64,000 nucleotides of DNA from Solimonas sp. K1W22B-7 (GCF_003428335.1 NZ_CP031704.1:310001-374000), one strand, 5' to 3'. Shown: positions 1 to 10,397, counted from the stretch's first letter. Program-made: numbers and translations. Notes: generated from the letters alone by a model not told the origin.

Positions 1-1102
<1,102 letters not shown>

Positions 1103-1226
1103 ATAACGCTCAAGCATTTTTGACGTCAATGTACCTGAAGGGCATTGAGAACCGTCGCAGTGTTTTAACTACAAACCCAATTCGATGAGGCGAGACCCTT
1201 AAAAAGTCGCGACTCGTCAGCCAGTT

Positions 1227-1343
1227 TGCCTGGCGGCCATAGCGTGTTGGAACCACCCGTTCCCATCCCGAACACGGAAGTGAAACGACACAGCGCCGAT
1301 GATAGTGTGGCAATAGCCATGTGAGAGTAGGACACTGCCAGGC
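1227..1343 (+). rRNA. rrf: 5S ribosomal RNA
   Basis: The sequence begins with the TGCCTGGCGGCC motif and ends with the complementary CTGCCAGGC, closing helix I. The internal CCCGAACACGGAAGTGAAAC and CGCCGATGATAGT segments are typical of gammaproteobacterial 5S rRNA. It follows the 23S gene directly and precedes a strong terminator, as the last gene of the rRNA operon. Ends are accurate to a few bases. Confidence 0.96.
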
Positions 1344-1360
1344 TCTTAAAGAAGGACAAA

Positions 1361-1389
1361 CCCCCGAAGCGAAAGCTTCGGGGGTTTTT
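1361..1389 (+). terminator. rRNA operon intrinsic terminator
   Basis: A perfect 10-bp stem (CCCCCGAAGC / GCTTCGGGGG) closed by a GAAA tetraloop is followed at once by five T residues. It sits about 18 bases after the 5S gene and ends the rRNA operon. Confidence 0.95.
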
Positions 1390-1500
1390 CTTTGGGCGCG
1401 ATTCCTTCCTGCTATCCCATGAAACCCGTCATGCCGGCTTTCGCCGGTATGACGCTGATGATGAAACAGCTGCGATGCAAGCGTTTAAACCCAAAATGCT

Positions 1501-2241
1501 CTAGTTGCCGTTCCTGCAGGCGGCGGCCGCATCCCTGGCCTGTCTCAGTGCATCCAGGGCTGTGTCCACCGCGGCGGAACTCGCCGGGTCCTCGCTCACG
1601 GGTGTGTCGGCGTCGGGACTGTCGGATGCCACAGCCCTGATGCCGTAGGCCGCTCGTTCGAGGCCGCGGTAGACCGTGGAATGCAGCCTGTCGAGGCAGG
1701 GCGTGGCGTCGAACCTGTTGGTGCTCCAGTACTGCAATGTGCTGTGGAAAGAACCCGACATGCCGCGGGCCTCGACCAGCGACATCCCTTCCATCTGCTC
1801 CACCTCCGCCAGCTGCCGCTCGACGAAGGAGAGGAAGTGCTCGATCTGTTCCGCGCTACGCGCAGTCCGGGTCTGGGCCTGGGCCTTTGCATACATCCGC
1901 GCCCTTTCCTGGTTGCTCGGGCCGGCCAATCGGGGACTGTCCGACCTGGCGCTTTCTGCCGGGGAGGAGGCAGACCCTGCTGCCATGTCGATGCGGGTGG
2001 GCGGGCCCACGGAAAGCGAATCCGGCCGATCACGGCCGGCCAGCACAGCGATCACGATCACACCGAGGAAGGCCAGGCCGGCCCATTTCTTGAGCGGCGG
2101 CAGCGAGCCCGGCGGCGGCCCGTTGTCGATCTCGTAGCCGTGCGCATGCGTGTCGCTGTACAGGGTATTGCAGGATCGGCAGCGGACAACCGAGGCCACC
2201 GGCGGGCGTGGCACTCCGCAGTGTGGGCAGGTCTTTCGCAT
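1501..2241 (-). CDS. zinc-ribbon single-pass membrane protein, function unknown
   Basis: A protein of 246 residues. The N-terminus carries a small zinc ribbon with two CxxC pairs (Cys5/Cys8 and Cys21/Cys24). A hydrophobic segment at about 53-69 should be a single transmembrane helix. The rest is a polar, alanine-rich region with no recognised domain and a conserved-looking helical stretch at about 135-205. I chose the ATG at 2241 because it places the CPHCG motif at the very N-terminus. A GTG 42 bases upstream is possible. It is convergent with the rRNA operon. The role is unknown; zinc-ribbon/TM proteins of this build are often general membrane-associated hypotheticals. Confidence 0.72.
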   Translation of the reverse strand: MRKTCPHCGVPRPPVASVVRCRSCNTLYSDTHAHGYEIDNGPPPGSLPPLKKWAGLAFLGVIVIAVLAGRDRPDSLSVGPPTRIDMAAGSASSPAESARSDSPRLAGPSNQERARMYAKAQAQTRTARSAEQIEHFLSFVERQLAEVEQMEGMSLVEARGMSGSFHSTLQYWSTNRFDATPCLDRLHSTVYRGLERAAYGIRAVASDSPDADTPVSEDPASSAAVDTALDALRQARDAAAACRNGN

Positions 2242-2355
2242 CCGTTCTTTCGCTCTTGCGTCCGTGATGCCGGAAACTCGCACAGACGATCGGAGGCGGC
2301 AACCTGATCACCGCATCAGGTTTCAGCGGGTGCCGTGGAGTCCGCCGGGCCGAAA

Positions 2356-2382
2356 CAAAAACCCCGCCGGGTGGCGGGGTTT
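2356..2382 (-). terminator. terminator after tRNA-Thr
   Basis: Inverted repeat ACCCCGCC / GGCGGGGT with a four-base loop. On the minus strand it is followed by a T-run (2357-2361). It lies eight bases past the tRNA 3' end and can also act in the other direction less well. Confidence 0.88.
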
Positions 2383-2389
2383 CCTTAAT

Positions 2390-2464
2390 TGGTGCCGAGT
2401 GAGGGATTTGAACCCCCGACCAACGGTTTACAAAACCGCTGCACTACCACTGTGCTAACCCGGC
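2390..2464 (-). tRNA. tRNA-Thr (anticodon UGU)
   Basis: On the minus strand the gene starts GCCGGGT and ends ACTCGGC plus a discriminator A and an encoded CCA. The seven-base acceptor stem pairs with one G-U. The anticodon loop TTTGTAA holds TGT, so it reads ACA threonine codons. The T arm GGGGGTTCAAATCCC is canonical. Confidence 0.96.
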
Positions 2465-2527
2465 GCGGGGCAGGGCGCGCAGTTTATCAGGCTTGATCCG
2501 CCATCGACCGTGCTCGCTTCCGGTACC

Positions 2528-4498
2528 TCAGGGCGTGGTGTCGGCCGGGACGTCCTTGCTGACCACGCTGGGCTGCGCCACGGTGACCACGTTCATCGTC
2601 ACGGTGGCCGAGCCCAGCCGGATGCCCAGGCTCTGCAGCAGGGGATCGAGCACCGCGTCGAGCACCGCACCGAGGGCGCTGAGCACCGGGGCGAGGACGC
2701 CGGAGACCAGGTTGAGGACAGTATCCAGCACCGGCCCGAGATTCAGTGGGATGGTGCAGATGCCGAGAATTTTCAGCAGGCAGATCGTGGGGCGGCCCGG
2801 ATGCGCCGGGTCGCCGATACTGATCTCGTCCACCAGGTCGCCCAGCAGGCTGGACAGGGTGCCCTGCAGGAGCCCCCGGCTGCCGACCGTCTGCGGATTC
2901 TCGTTGGCGACGGGGACGTCGGCCAGCCAGTAGGGGCGCAGGTCGCTGCTGGCGGCGCAGCGGGCGGACGGATCTCCCTGGGCGACGCAGCGGGTGAACT
3001 GGGTGACCTCGTTGGGCAGGGGTTCCATGTAGCCGGTGCCGACCTTGGCATCGACCGGACTGTCGAGCTTCAGGTCGATGTTGATGTCGGCCAGCTGCAG
3101 GCCGGGCAGGTTCAGCAGGGAGACGTGGATGCGGGTCAGCAGCGTCGGCACGGTGGCCAGCGGCGTGGCGGCGGCGACGGCGCCGGTGAAGGTGCCCACG
3201 GAGACCACGGCCACGGCGGGCTCCGCGCTCAGCTCGGCGATCGGCATGCCGCCGTTGACGTCGGTGCGCGGGCAGTCGATGCGCGTGAGCACGGCGTCGG
3301 CCTTGGCCACGTCGACGTCGATGCCGATATTGATCGGTGGAATGTCGATGTTGCAGGCCAGGCCGCCGAGGCAGACCAGGCCGTTCAGCACCGGCTTCAG
3401 GGTGTTCAGCAGCGCCACCTGGGTGCGCACCAGCAGGCGGATCTGGGCGGTACTGGCGCGGGCCTGGCCGGCGCGCTTGAGGCCGCTGAGCTGCGCCGGC
3501 TCCAGGATCTTGACGAAGACCGCGGCGCTGGCGACGTTGGGGATGTTGATGTTCACCGGCAGCGCGATGGGCTTCGGCCCGCCGCCGACGGTGGGCGTGG
3601 CGGCCTCGCCCAGGGCCAGGATCAGGTCGAGCAGGCTGATGAAGGGCACGCCGGCGGCGACGTCGTCGATCGCGCCCAGCACTTGGCCCAAGGGAATCTG
3701 GTTGCGGTTGCCGCTGGCTGAAGCGGCCAGACCGGTGAGCAGGCCGGTGACGGTGCCGCTGGCGGTGCCGCTGAGCGAACCGGCCAGGCCATTGAGGACG
3801 TCCGACAGCACCGGGGTCTTGGTGCTGAGGGCCAGCGGATCGGACAGATCCGTGGCGTCCACACCGACCGCCAGCGCCAGGGCCTCGAGCGAGACATTGG
3901 TGCTGGCCAGGCCCTGGTAGTTGATCAGGGTGAGATTGACGTTGCCGCCCAGCAGGCCGGACAGCAGGGCGTTGAGCATGCCCTGGTTGAGGCTGGCCAC
4001 GCCGCTGCCCAGCGAGAAGCTGCCCAGCGCTTCCTCGGTGGCGGTGGCGGAGGCCACCATGATGCCGCTGTTGCCGCCCAGCAGCGGCGTCAGCAGGCTC
4101 GGGAACTTGCGCTTGAGCGTCACGCGTACCGCGCGCGCGTCTTCCAGGTCGGTGGGATCGAGTTCGCGCAGGGAGTCCGCGTTGACCTCGACCACCCCGA
4201 CTTCGATGTCCTGACTGGTGAGTACCTCCGGATAGCCGTTCTTCGCCAGGCTGGCCGTGACCGCCGCGTCGAGCCGGGTCTGGGTGGGCGCGTCGCCGCA
4301 GCCGCTGACGACGCGTGCGGCATCCATCGCCGCGAACGTCGCCATCTTCTGCAGGCCGCGCTGGGCCAGGTAGACACGCCCGATTTCGATGACCAGCACG
4401 GCGCTGGTCAGCAGGGCAACCAGGAGCACGGCGGCGAACACCGCAACGGCGCCGCGCTGCTGGTGGGGGGAGTTAAGACGGGCGCGACGGTAAATCAT
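2528..4498 (-). CDS. TadG-like protein with TadE/RcpC-type membrane anchor
   Basis: A 656-residue protein beginning with a short basic segment and a type-IV-pilin-like hydrophobic stretch (about residues 14-38) in the context QRGAVAVFAAVLL, as in TadE/TadG proteins that sit beside Flp pilus machinery. The rest is a long exported region rich in Leu, Gly and Ala with many amphipathic repeats, and late CxxC-containing segments. The ATG at 4498 has a GGAG ribosome site seven bases upstream, so the longer reading frame (to 4543) is not needed. No other tad genes are nearby, so it may work alone at the envelope. The assignment rests on the N-terminal anchor only. Confidence 0.68.
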   Translation of the reverse strand: MIYRRARLNSPHQQRGAVAVFAAVLLVALLTSAVLVIEIGRVYLAQRGLQKMATFAAMDAARVVSGCGDAPTQTRLDAAVTASLAKNGYPEVLTSQDIEVGVVEVNADSLRELDPTDLEDARAVRVTLKRKFPSLLTPLLGGNSGIMVASATATEEALGSFSLGSGVASLNQGMLNALLSGLLGGNVNLTLINYQGLASTNVSLEALALAVGVDATDLSDPLALSTKTPVLSDVLNGLAGSLSGTASGTVTGLLTGLAASASGNRNQIPLGQVLGAIDDVAAGVPFISLLDLILALGEAATPTVGGGPKPIALPVNINIPNVASAAVFVKILEPAQLSGLKRAGQARASTAQIRLLVRTQVALLNTLKPVLNGLVCLGGLACNIDIPPINIGIDVDVAKADAVLTRIDCPRTDVNGGMPIAELSAEPAVAVVSVGTFTGAVAAATPLATVPTLLTRIHVSLLNLPGLQLADINIDLKLDSPVDAKVGTGYMEPLPNEVTQFTRCVAQGDPSARCAASSDLRPYWLADVPVANENPQTVGSRGLLQGTLSSLLGDLVDEISIGDPAHPGRPTICLLKILGICTIPLNLGPVLDTVLNLVSGVLAPVLSALGAVLDAVLDPLLQSLGIRLGSATVTMNVVTVAQPSVVSKDVPADTTP

Positions 4499-4640
4499 TG
4501 CCGGCTCCACATGCGGGATGACGGGATTCTGGCGGTATTTCATCGCCAGCAGGGGCTTGGACCGTCAAGCGTACCCTGCGGGCCGACGGTTGTAGGAAAT
4601 GTTCGAAAACCCTACCGGTCAAGGGTCCGAACGATGCCGT

Positions 4641-5369
4641 TCATCCGCCTGGGGAATTCATGCGTGTCCAGGCCAGCAGGCCTTCCAGCACCAGTTGCGG
4701 CCGTGCCGACCAGGCCGGCAGCCAGGGCTGCAGCAATGGTCCGTCGCCGCCGCTGATGACCTGCCGCGCCGCCGGATGGCGCCGCGCCGCATGCTCCAGT
4801 GCACCGAGGCAGGCAAGGAATGCGCCCTGTCGCACGCAGGCCTCGGTGTCCTGCCCCAGGCCGTCGCTGTATTGCTGGCCCAGGTCGCCGGTACCGAAAC
4901 GCGTCGCTCCGAGCACGGCCTGCAGGTGCGTGCCCAGGCCGGCGGCGATGAAGCCGCCGAGATGCTGACCCGTCGCATCGACCGCGTCGTAGGTCAGCGC
5001 GGTGCCGGCGCCGGCCACGCCAAACGGGCCTGCAGCTTCGCGCCACAGCGCCAGCATCATCAGCCAGCGATCCACGCCCAGCCGTTCCGGCTGCGCATAG
5101 GCCAGCCGCAGGCCGCCGCAGGAGGCCTGCGTGCGCGCAAAGGCCGGAGCGATGCCGTAGCGTGCCTGCAATGCAGCGCCGATCTGCTGCTCGTGCGCGG
5201 CGCCGGTGACGTTGGCCACGGCGATGTGCTGCGGCTTCTCCGGCGGCAGTTGTTGCAGCGCGACAGCGGGATCGCCGGCATGGGCGATGGCGCTGACGGC
5301 CTCGATGCCGCCGCTGCCGGCCCGTGCGGCCTTGATGCGGCTGTTGCCGATGTCGAGCAGCAGGATCAT
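4641..5369 (-). CDS. coaX: type III pantothenate kinase
   Basis: Catalyses ATP-dependent phosphorylation of pantothenate, the first step of coenzyme A synthesis. The 242-residue product starts MILLLDIGNSRIK, the acidic phosphate-binding motif of the type III family. It also carries the GVDRW segment and GTALTYD, which hold catalytic and metal-binding residues. The length matches the family. Its ATG overlaps the birA stop by four bases (ATGA), so the two are translationally coupled. The birA-coaX pairing is common in gammaproteobacteria and groups cofactor genes. Confidence 0.96.
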   Translation of the reverse strand: MILLLDIGNSRIKAARAGSGGIEAVSAIAHAGDPAVALQQLPPEKPQHIAVANVTGAAHEQQIGAALQARYGIAPAFARTQASCGGLRLAYAQPERLGVDRWLMMLALWREAAGPFGVAGAGTALTYDAVDATGQHLGGFIAAGLGTHLQAVLGATRFGTGDLGQQYSDGLGQDTEACVRQGAFLACLGALEHAARRHPAARQVISGGDGPLLQPWLPAWSARPQLVLEGLLAWTRMNSPGG

Positions 5370-6325
5370 GCGAGCCGCAGGCTGATCTCGCCGGAATGCA
5401 GCGTCTGGTATTGCCCCAGGGCCTCGACGATCAGTGCGCCCTGCGCATCGACCCCACGGCCGATGCCTTCGTATTCGCGTTCGCCCTGCAGCACGCGCAC
5501 CGGGCGGCCGTTGGCCAGGTCCAGTGCCGCCCATTCGGACGCGAAGGCCTCGAAGCCCAGCGATTCGAAGTGGGCGATGCCATCCGCCAGCCGGCGCAGC
5601 AATGCGGCGGCGAGCCGGTTGCGCGCGGGCGGCGCGGCGGAAATTTCCGTGAGCGAGATCCAGGGCTGGGTGAGCCCTTCGGCCTGCGCCGCGCTCATCG
5701 CGACGTTGATTCCGATGCCGATCACGACGCGGCAGTTGCCGCCGGCTTCGCCGCGATGCTCGATCAGGATGCCGCCGAGCTTGCGGCCCTGCGCATAGAG
5801 GTCGTTGGGCCACTTCAGGCCGACGCCGGCGGCGCCCTGCTCCCGCAGGGCCTGGGCGCAGAGCACGCCGACCACCAGCGGCAGCGCGCTGAGGCTGGGC
5901 GGCCAGGCCGGGAAGGACCAGGCCAGCGACAGGTACATGTTGGCGGCGAAGGGCGAGCGCCATTCGCGCCCGCGGCGCCCGCGGCCGGCGGTCTGGTACT
6001 CGGCCAGCAGGGCCTGCGGGTCCTGCGCCGGGTCGCTGTCGAGCAGGCGCGTGTTGGTGGAGTCGGTGGCGGTGAGGATGTCGAAGCGCAGCGGCGCGTC
6101 GATCAGTTGCCGCTGCAGGCGCTCCAGCGGCTGCGGCAGGCGGTAGCCCAGGCCCTGGCGTGCTTCCACCTCCAGGCCCCAGTCGCGCAGCTTCTCGACG
6201 CGCTTGGCCAGGCCCGCGCGGGTGATGCCGGCGACGGCGGCGAGATCCTCGCCCGAATGCCAGGCGCCGTCGGCGAGGGCATCGACGAGCTTGAGCCGCT
6301 CGGCTTCGATCAGCGGCTGAGCCAT
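5366..6325 (-). CDS. birA: bifunctional biotin-[acetyl-CoA-carboxylase] ligase / biotin operon repressor
   Basis: Activates biotin to biotinyl-AMP and transfers it to the biotin carboxyl carrier protein. The protein of 319 residues has an N-terminal winged helix (about 5-65, including ITRAGLAKRVEKLR), so it is the DNA-binding bifunctional type. The ligase domain carries the biotinyl-AMP loop GRGRRGREW, then KWPNDL with the catalytic lysine and GGILIE. The C-terminal SH3-like domain is complete. I chose the ATG at 6325, which overlaps the end of plsY by 16 bases. The upstream in-frame extension lies inside plsY. Confidence 0.96.
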   Translation of the reverse strand: MAQPLIEAERLKLVDALADGAWHSGEDLAAVAGITRAGLAKRVEKLRDWGLEVEARQGLGYRLPQPLERLQRQLIDAPLRFDILTATDSTNTRLLDSDPAQDPQALLAEYQTAGRGRRGREWRSPFAANMYLSLAWSFPAWPPSLSALPLVVGVLCAQALREQGAAGVGLKWPNDLYAQGRKLGGILIEHRGEAGGNCRVVIGIGINVAMSAAQAEGLTQPWISLTEISAAPPARNRLAAALLRRLADGIAHFESLGFEAFASEWAALDLANGRPVRVLQGEREYEGIGRGVDAQGALIVEALGQYQTLHSGEISLRLA

Positions 6326-6963
6326 CGGTGCAGCAGCCGGGCTTTTTCGAAACGGTGTTCCTGGCCGCGCGCGATGCGCAGCAGGTTCTCGCGGTGCTTC
6401 CACACCACCAGCAGGGTCATGGCGGCGGTGAAGGCGCCCGCGGCAGACAGCGCGCCGCGCGCGTCGATGCAGGCGATGTAGAACAGTGCCAGCACCGCGG
6501 CACTGACCGAGGCCAGGGCGACGTAGCCGCTGAGGATGGTGACGACGATGAAGCCGCCGAGCAGCCAGGGCAGGGCTGCCGGCAGCAGGGCGCCGAACAC
6601 ACCGGCCAGCGTCGCCACGCCCTTGCCGCCCTGGAAGCGGTACCAGACCGGGTAGCAGTGGCCCAGGGCCACGCCGACGCCGCAGGCATAGGCCTGCCAG
6701 TCCTGCGGCCAGGGCTGTGCTTCCGTCCAGGGCCAGGCCAGCAGCGGCAGCAGCAGCGATGCGGCGATGCCCTTGCCGACGTCGATCAGCAGCACGGCGA
6801 GGGCGAAGCCCTTGCCCTGCGTGCGCAGGGCATTGGTGGCGCCGACGTTGCCGCTGCCGTGCTGGCGCAGGTCGACACCGCCGCGCAGCGCGCCGACGAC
6901 CTGCCCGCCCATGATCGTGCCGATCAGGTAGGCCAGCAGGAATTTCACGATTGCTTCGATCAT
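6310..6963 (-). CDS. plsY: acyl-phosphate:glycerol-3-phosphate acyltransferase
   Basis: Inner-membrane enzyme that transfers an acyl group from acyl-phosphate to glycerol-3-phosphate, the first step of phospholipid synthesis. The product has 217 residues and several hydrophobic segments. Signature loops are visible: GSGNVGATNALR near residue 37 and GHCYPVWYRFQGGKG near 100, with the conserved His, Lys and Gly. The gene is first of the plsY-birA-coaX group and overlaps birA. The C-terminal tail is slightly longer than usual but unremarkable. Confidence 0.95.
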   Translation of the reverse strand: MIEAIVKFLLAYLIGTIMGGQVVGALRGGVDLRQHGSGNVGATNALRTQGKGFALAVLLIDVGKGIAASLLLPLLAWPWTEAQPWPQDWQAYACGVGVALGHCYPVWYRFQGGKGVATLAGVFGALLPAALPWLLGGFIVVTILSGYVALASVSAAVLALFYIACIDARGALSAAGAFTAAMTLLVVWKHRENLLRIARGQEHRFEKARLLHRWLSR

Positions 6964-6969
6964 GCGGAG

Positions 6970-8748
6970 CTATATCCCCAGCCAGGCCATGCGGCGGGCG
7001 AGCACTTCGCCCTCGGCGGCCACCAGCGTCAGTGTCCAGGTATCCGCCGGCGGCGCGGCGGGCGTGAGGGTCGCTTCCAGCAGCTCATCGCCGCGGAAGA
7101 AGTGCAGCGTCACCGGCTGGCCCGGCGGCAGCGCCGCCAGCAGCGCCATCCCGTTGGCCGGGCCGATGCGCAGGCCGTCGATCGCCACGAGCTGGTCGTT
7201 GACCGACAGGCCGGCCTGCGCGGCGGGACTGCCGGCGGCAACGTAGGCGATGCGCATTTCGCCGGCGCGCAGCTTGAGCCCGGCCCAGGCGCCCGGCGCC
7301 TCGCCAGTGACGCGGCCGCCGGCGTCGGCATCCGACACCGCCGGGCGCTGGCGCGAGTCCACGCCGAAGGCGGCGAGCAGCTCGGCCAGCGGCAGCTCCT
7401 CGGTGGTGCGCAGCAGCTCGTCGAAGAACTCGCGCAGGTCCAGCCCCGAGAGTTCCTGCGCGACCTGCTCCAGGCCGCCCTCGGGCACGCCGATGCCGGC
7501 GGCGCCGTAGCGCTGCCACAGCGTGCGCAGCACGTCGTCGAGCGTGACCTTCGAGTGCAGACGCAGCTGCAGGTCCAGGCACAGTGAGGCCAGGCCGCCC
7601 TTGATGTAGTAGCTGACACCGGCGTTGGGCGTGTTCTCGTCGGGCTGGTAGTACTTGATCCAGGTATCGAAGCTGGAGTCGGCCAGGGTCTGCACCAGCC
7701 GTCCTGGCGTGCGCTGCAGGCGCGTGGCGTTCTCCGCCACCAGGTCGAGGTAGGCGGGGGCATCGAGCACGCCGGCGCGCAGCAGGAACAGGTCGTCGTA
7801 GTACGAGGTCAGGCCCTCGTAGTGCCAGAGGTCGCGGCTGTAGGCCTCGGCGGCGAGGTCCGATTCCAGGAAGCGCTGCGCGGTGATGCGCTTGACGTTC
7901 CAGAGGTGGAAGTACTCGTGGCTGCACAGCCCGAGGAAGCTGCGGTAGTCCTTGGTGAAGCGGGGATCACCCGGCGCCGGCAGGTCCTTGCGCGAGCAGA
8001 TCAGCGCGGTGGAGGCGCGGTGCTCCAGGCCGCCGTAGCCGTTGCCGGTGACGTAGGTCAGGAACAGGTACTCGCGCAGCGCCGGCTGCTGGCCGAACAA
8101 CTCGCGCTGCACGTGGCAGATGCGGGTGAGATCGCGGGTGATGCGCGGCACGTCGATGGCATGGCGGCCCGACAGCACCAGCGCATGCGGGATGCCGTCC
8201 ACGTCGAAGTCCAGGCGCGCGTAGCGGCCCATCTCCACCGGGTGGTCGATCAGGTCCTCGTAGTCGGCCGCGCGGTAGCGGCCGTAGCCGCTGGCGTCGA
8301 CCTGTAGCGGGTCGAGCGTGGTCGCCAGCCGCCAGCCTTCGCAGGCCGGGTCCTGCGGCGGCTCGATGTCGATCTCGATGTCGCCCGTGCCGTCGGCGCG
8401 GTAGCACAGCGAACTGGCATTGAAGAAGCCGCGGCGGGTGTCGAGGAAGGCCTTGCGCACCGATTCGTCGAAGGCGTACACGCGGTAGTCCAGCGTCAGC
8501 GGGCCGATGCATGGGGCGCAGCGGAAACTGCGCTTGTCGAGCCGCTCGATCGCCAGCGGGTTGCCGCCGGCGCTGGCGTGCAGTTCCTGCACGTGCTTGG
8601 CGAAGTCGCGCACCAGGTAGCTGCCGCGGATCCAGGACGGCAGGCGGAACACCTGGCCCTGCGGGTCGGGGTTTTCGAGCCGGCACTGCACCGTGTAGTA
8701 GTGCTCGCGCGGGTGACTGGGCTGGATGCGGTAGCGGATCGTGCTCAT
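6970..8748 (-). CDS. M61 family glycyl aminopeptidase with PDZ domain
   Basis: A 592-residue metallopeptidase. The thermolysin-like zinc motif HEYFH is at about residues 275-279, followed by WNVKRI and the downstream Glu of the gluzincin fold (HYEGLTSYYDD). The N-terminal beta-sandwich is complete. A PDZ domain occupies about residues 490-570, around GLSVNDQLVAIDGLR. No signal peptide is seen, so a cytoplasmic location is expected. It lies six bases from plsY on the same strand and may be co-transcribed. M61 peptidases prefer N-terminal Gly or Ala; the substrate here is unknown. Confidence 0.93.
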   Translation of the reverse strand: MSTIRYRIQPSHPREHYYTVQCRLENPDPQGQVFRLPSWIRGSYLVRDFAKHVQELHASAGGNPLAIERLDKRSFRCAPCIGPLTLDYRVYAFDESVRKAFLDTRRGFFNASSLCYRADGTGDIEIDIEPPQDPACEGWRLATTLDPLQVDASGYGRYRAADYEDLIDHPVEMGRYARLDFDVDGIPHALVLSGRHAIDVPRITRDLTRICHVQRELFGQQPALREYLFLTYVTGNGYGGLEHRASTALICSRKDLPAPGDPRFTKDYRSFLGLCSHEYFHLWNVKRITAQRFLESDLAAEAYSRDLWHYEGLTSYYDDLFLLRAGVLDAPAYLDLVAENATRLQRTPGRLVQTLADSSFDTWIKYYQPDENTPNAGVSYYIKGGLASLCLDLQLRLHSKVTLDDVLRTLWQRYGAAGIGVPEGGLEQVAQELSGLDLREFFDELLRTTEELPLAELLAAFGVDSRQRPAVSDADAGGRVTGEAPGAWAGLKLRAGEMRIAYVAAGSPAAQAGLSVNDQLVAIDGLRIGPANGMALLAALPPGQPVTLHFFRGDELLEATLTPAAPPADTWTLTLVAAEGEVLARRMAWLGI

Positions 8749-8770
8749 GGGCTGACGGTATTATGCAGCG

Positions 8771-10375
8771 ATGCGCCGCCCCTTACTCGCCGCCTGCCTG
8801 CTGCTCTCCGCCTGCGGCAAGCCCGCCGCACCGCTGCCCGCCCCTGTGGCCTTCGACCCCCTGGCGCAGGCCCAGGCCGCCGGCAAGCAGGTTTCCAATC
8901 GCGAGGCCGTGGTGCCGCCGCAGTGCTATACCAAGACCGACGGCGTCGCCAACCCCTGCTGGACCTGCCATGTCCCCGCCCATGGCCGCAACGGCATGGA
9001 CGACGCCCACCTGCAGCAGGAATACGCCTTCAGCGCGGTGGGCGCGGTCAACCACTGGAGCAACCTGTTCCGTGACCGCCGCGCGCAGATCGCCGCGATT
9101 CCCGATGCCGAAATCCTGGCCTGGATCGGGCAGGACAACTACGCCGCGCTGCGCGGGCAGTTGCGGGCACGCGACAACTACCTGGGCTGGCGCCCCGACC
9201 TGGACCTGGCCGCCGGCTTCGACGGGCAGGGCTTCGCCAATGACGGCTCCGGCTGGCGCGCGATCCGCTACCAGCCCTTCCCCGGCACCTTCTGGCCCAC
9301 CAACGGCAGCAGCGACGACGTCTTCATCCGCCTGCCGGCACCGTTCCGCCAGGATGCGGCGGGGCGTGAATCGCGAGCGGCCTACCGCCTGAACCTGGCG
9401 ATCCTGGAAGCCGCGATGACGGTGGATGCGCGCGTGGCCGATGCCGCGCTGCGCCGCCGTGTCGAGCCGGTGGACGAGGCCCTGGCCGGCGCCGATCTCG
9501 ACGGCAACGGCCGCGTCGGCGGCAGCATCACGCAAATCCGCGGCCTGCCTGCGCGCTATGCCGGCGGCGCGGCGGCAGTGCCGGCGGCGCGGCACTTGTA
9601 CCCGCTGGGCACCGAGTTCCTGCACACGCTGCGCTATGTCGATCCCGATGCCGCCGACGCGCGCTCGCCGCGGCTCAAGGAGCTGCGCTACTCGGTCAAG
9701 CGCCTGTGGCTGGAGGACCAGGCCCTGCAGCACGTCTATGACGAGGAGAACGCCGAGAAGGCCGCCGGTGCGCTGCCGTATTTCCCGGGCGATGCCATGA
9801 CCGGCCTGATCAATCCCTTCGGCTGGCAGCTGCAGGGCTTCATCGAGGATGCCCGGGGCCGCCTGCGCCTGCAGACCTACGAGGAGCAGCTCTACTGCAT
9901 GGGCTGCCACACCACGATCGGCGTCACCGCCGACCAGAGCTTCGCCTTCCCGCGCAAGCTGCCGGGCGCCGCCGGCTGGGCCGAGCACAGCATCGCGGGG
10001 CTCAAGGACCGGCCGCAGGCGGGCACGCGCGAGCCCGAGGCCTTGCGCTATTTCCGCAGGGTGGGTGGCGGTGACGAGTTCCGTGCCAATGACGAAATCC
10101 TGCGGCGCTATTTTCCGGGTGGGACGCTGGATGAGGCCACGGTGCGGCGCGACGGCGCCGACCTGGGCGTGCTGCTGCGGCCTTCGCGCGAGCGCGCGCT
10201 GGCATTGAACAAGGCTTACCTGCTGACGGTGCGCGAGCAGTCTTTCGCCCAGGGGCGCGATGCGGTGCTGGTGCCGGCGGTGAACGTGCATCGGCGTATC
10301 GACAATGGCGATACGGGCTTGAAGGAGAAGGGGAGGGTGTTCGAGGACGGGCGGCTGTGGGTGGAATGGGAGTAG
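8771..10375 (+). CDS. di-haem c-type cytochrome-like lipoprotein
   Basis: A 534-residue exported lipoprotein. The lipobox LLSACG ends a short signal sequence. Two CxxCH haem-binding motifs are present, CWTCH at about residue 57 and CMGCH at about 378. They are far apart, so this is not a simple tandem cytochrome c. A DLDGNGRVGGSI segment near residue 240 looks like an EF-hand calcium loop. Its promoter must lie within the 22 bases between it and the divergent M61 gene or inside that gene. It is probably a periplasmic redox protein; the partner and substrate are not evident. Confidence 0.83.
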   Translation: MRRPLLAACLLLSACGKPAAPLPAPVAFDPLAQAQAAGKQVSNREAVVPPQCYTKTDGVANPCWTCHVPAHGRNGMDDAHLQQEYAFSAVGAVNHWSNLFRDRRAQIAAIPDAEILAWIGQDNYAALRGQLRARDNYLGWRPDLDLAAGFDGQGFANDGSGWRAIRYQPFPGTFWPTNGSSDDVFIRLPAPFRQDAAGRESRAAYRLNLAILEAAMTVDARVADAALRRRVEPVDEALAGADLDGNGRVGGSITQIRGLPARYAGGAAAVPAARHLYPLGTEFLHTLRYVDPDAADARSPRLKELRYSVKRLWLEDQALQHVYDEENAEKAAGALPYFPGDAMTGLINPFGWQLQGFIEDARGRLRLQTYEEQLYCMGCHTTIGVTADQSFAFPRKLPGAAGWAEHSIAGLKDRPQAGTREPEALRYFRRVGGGDEFRANDEILRRYFPGGTLDEATVRRDGADLGVLLRPSRERALALNKAYLLTVREQSFAQGRDAVLVPAVNVHRRIDNGDTGLKEKGRVFEDGRLWVEWE

Positions 10376-10397
10376 GGGGCCTTCGCTACTTCCCGAG

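Noticed and set aside
2510-3721. Long plus-strand open frame of 403 codons opposite the TadG-like gene
   Set aside because: It is the antisense shadow of a GC-rich gene; its product is a Gln/His/Gly/Arg/Ala-rich string without domains, and the minus strand has a clear start and membrane anchor.
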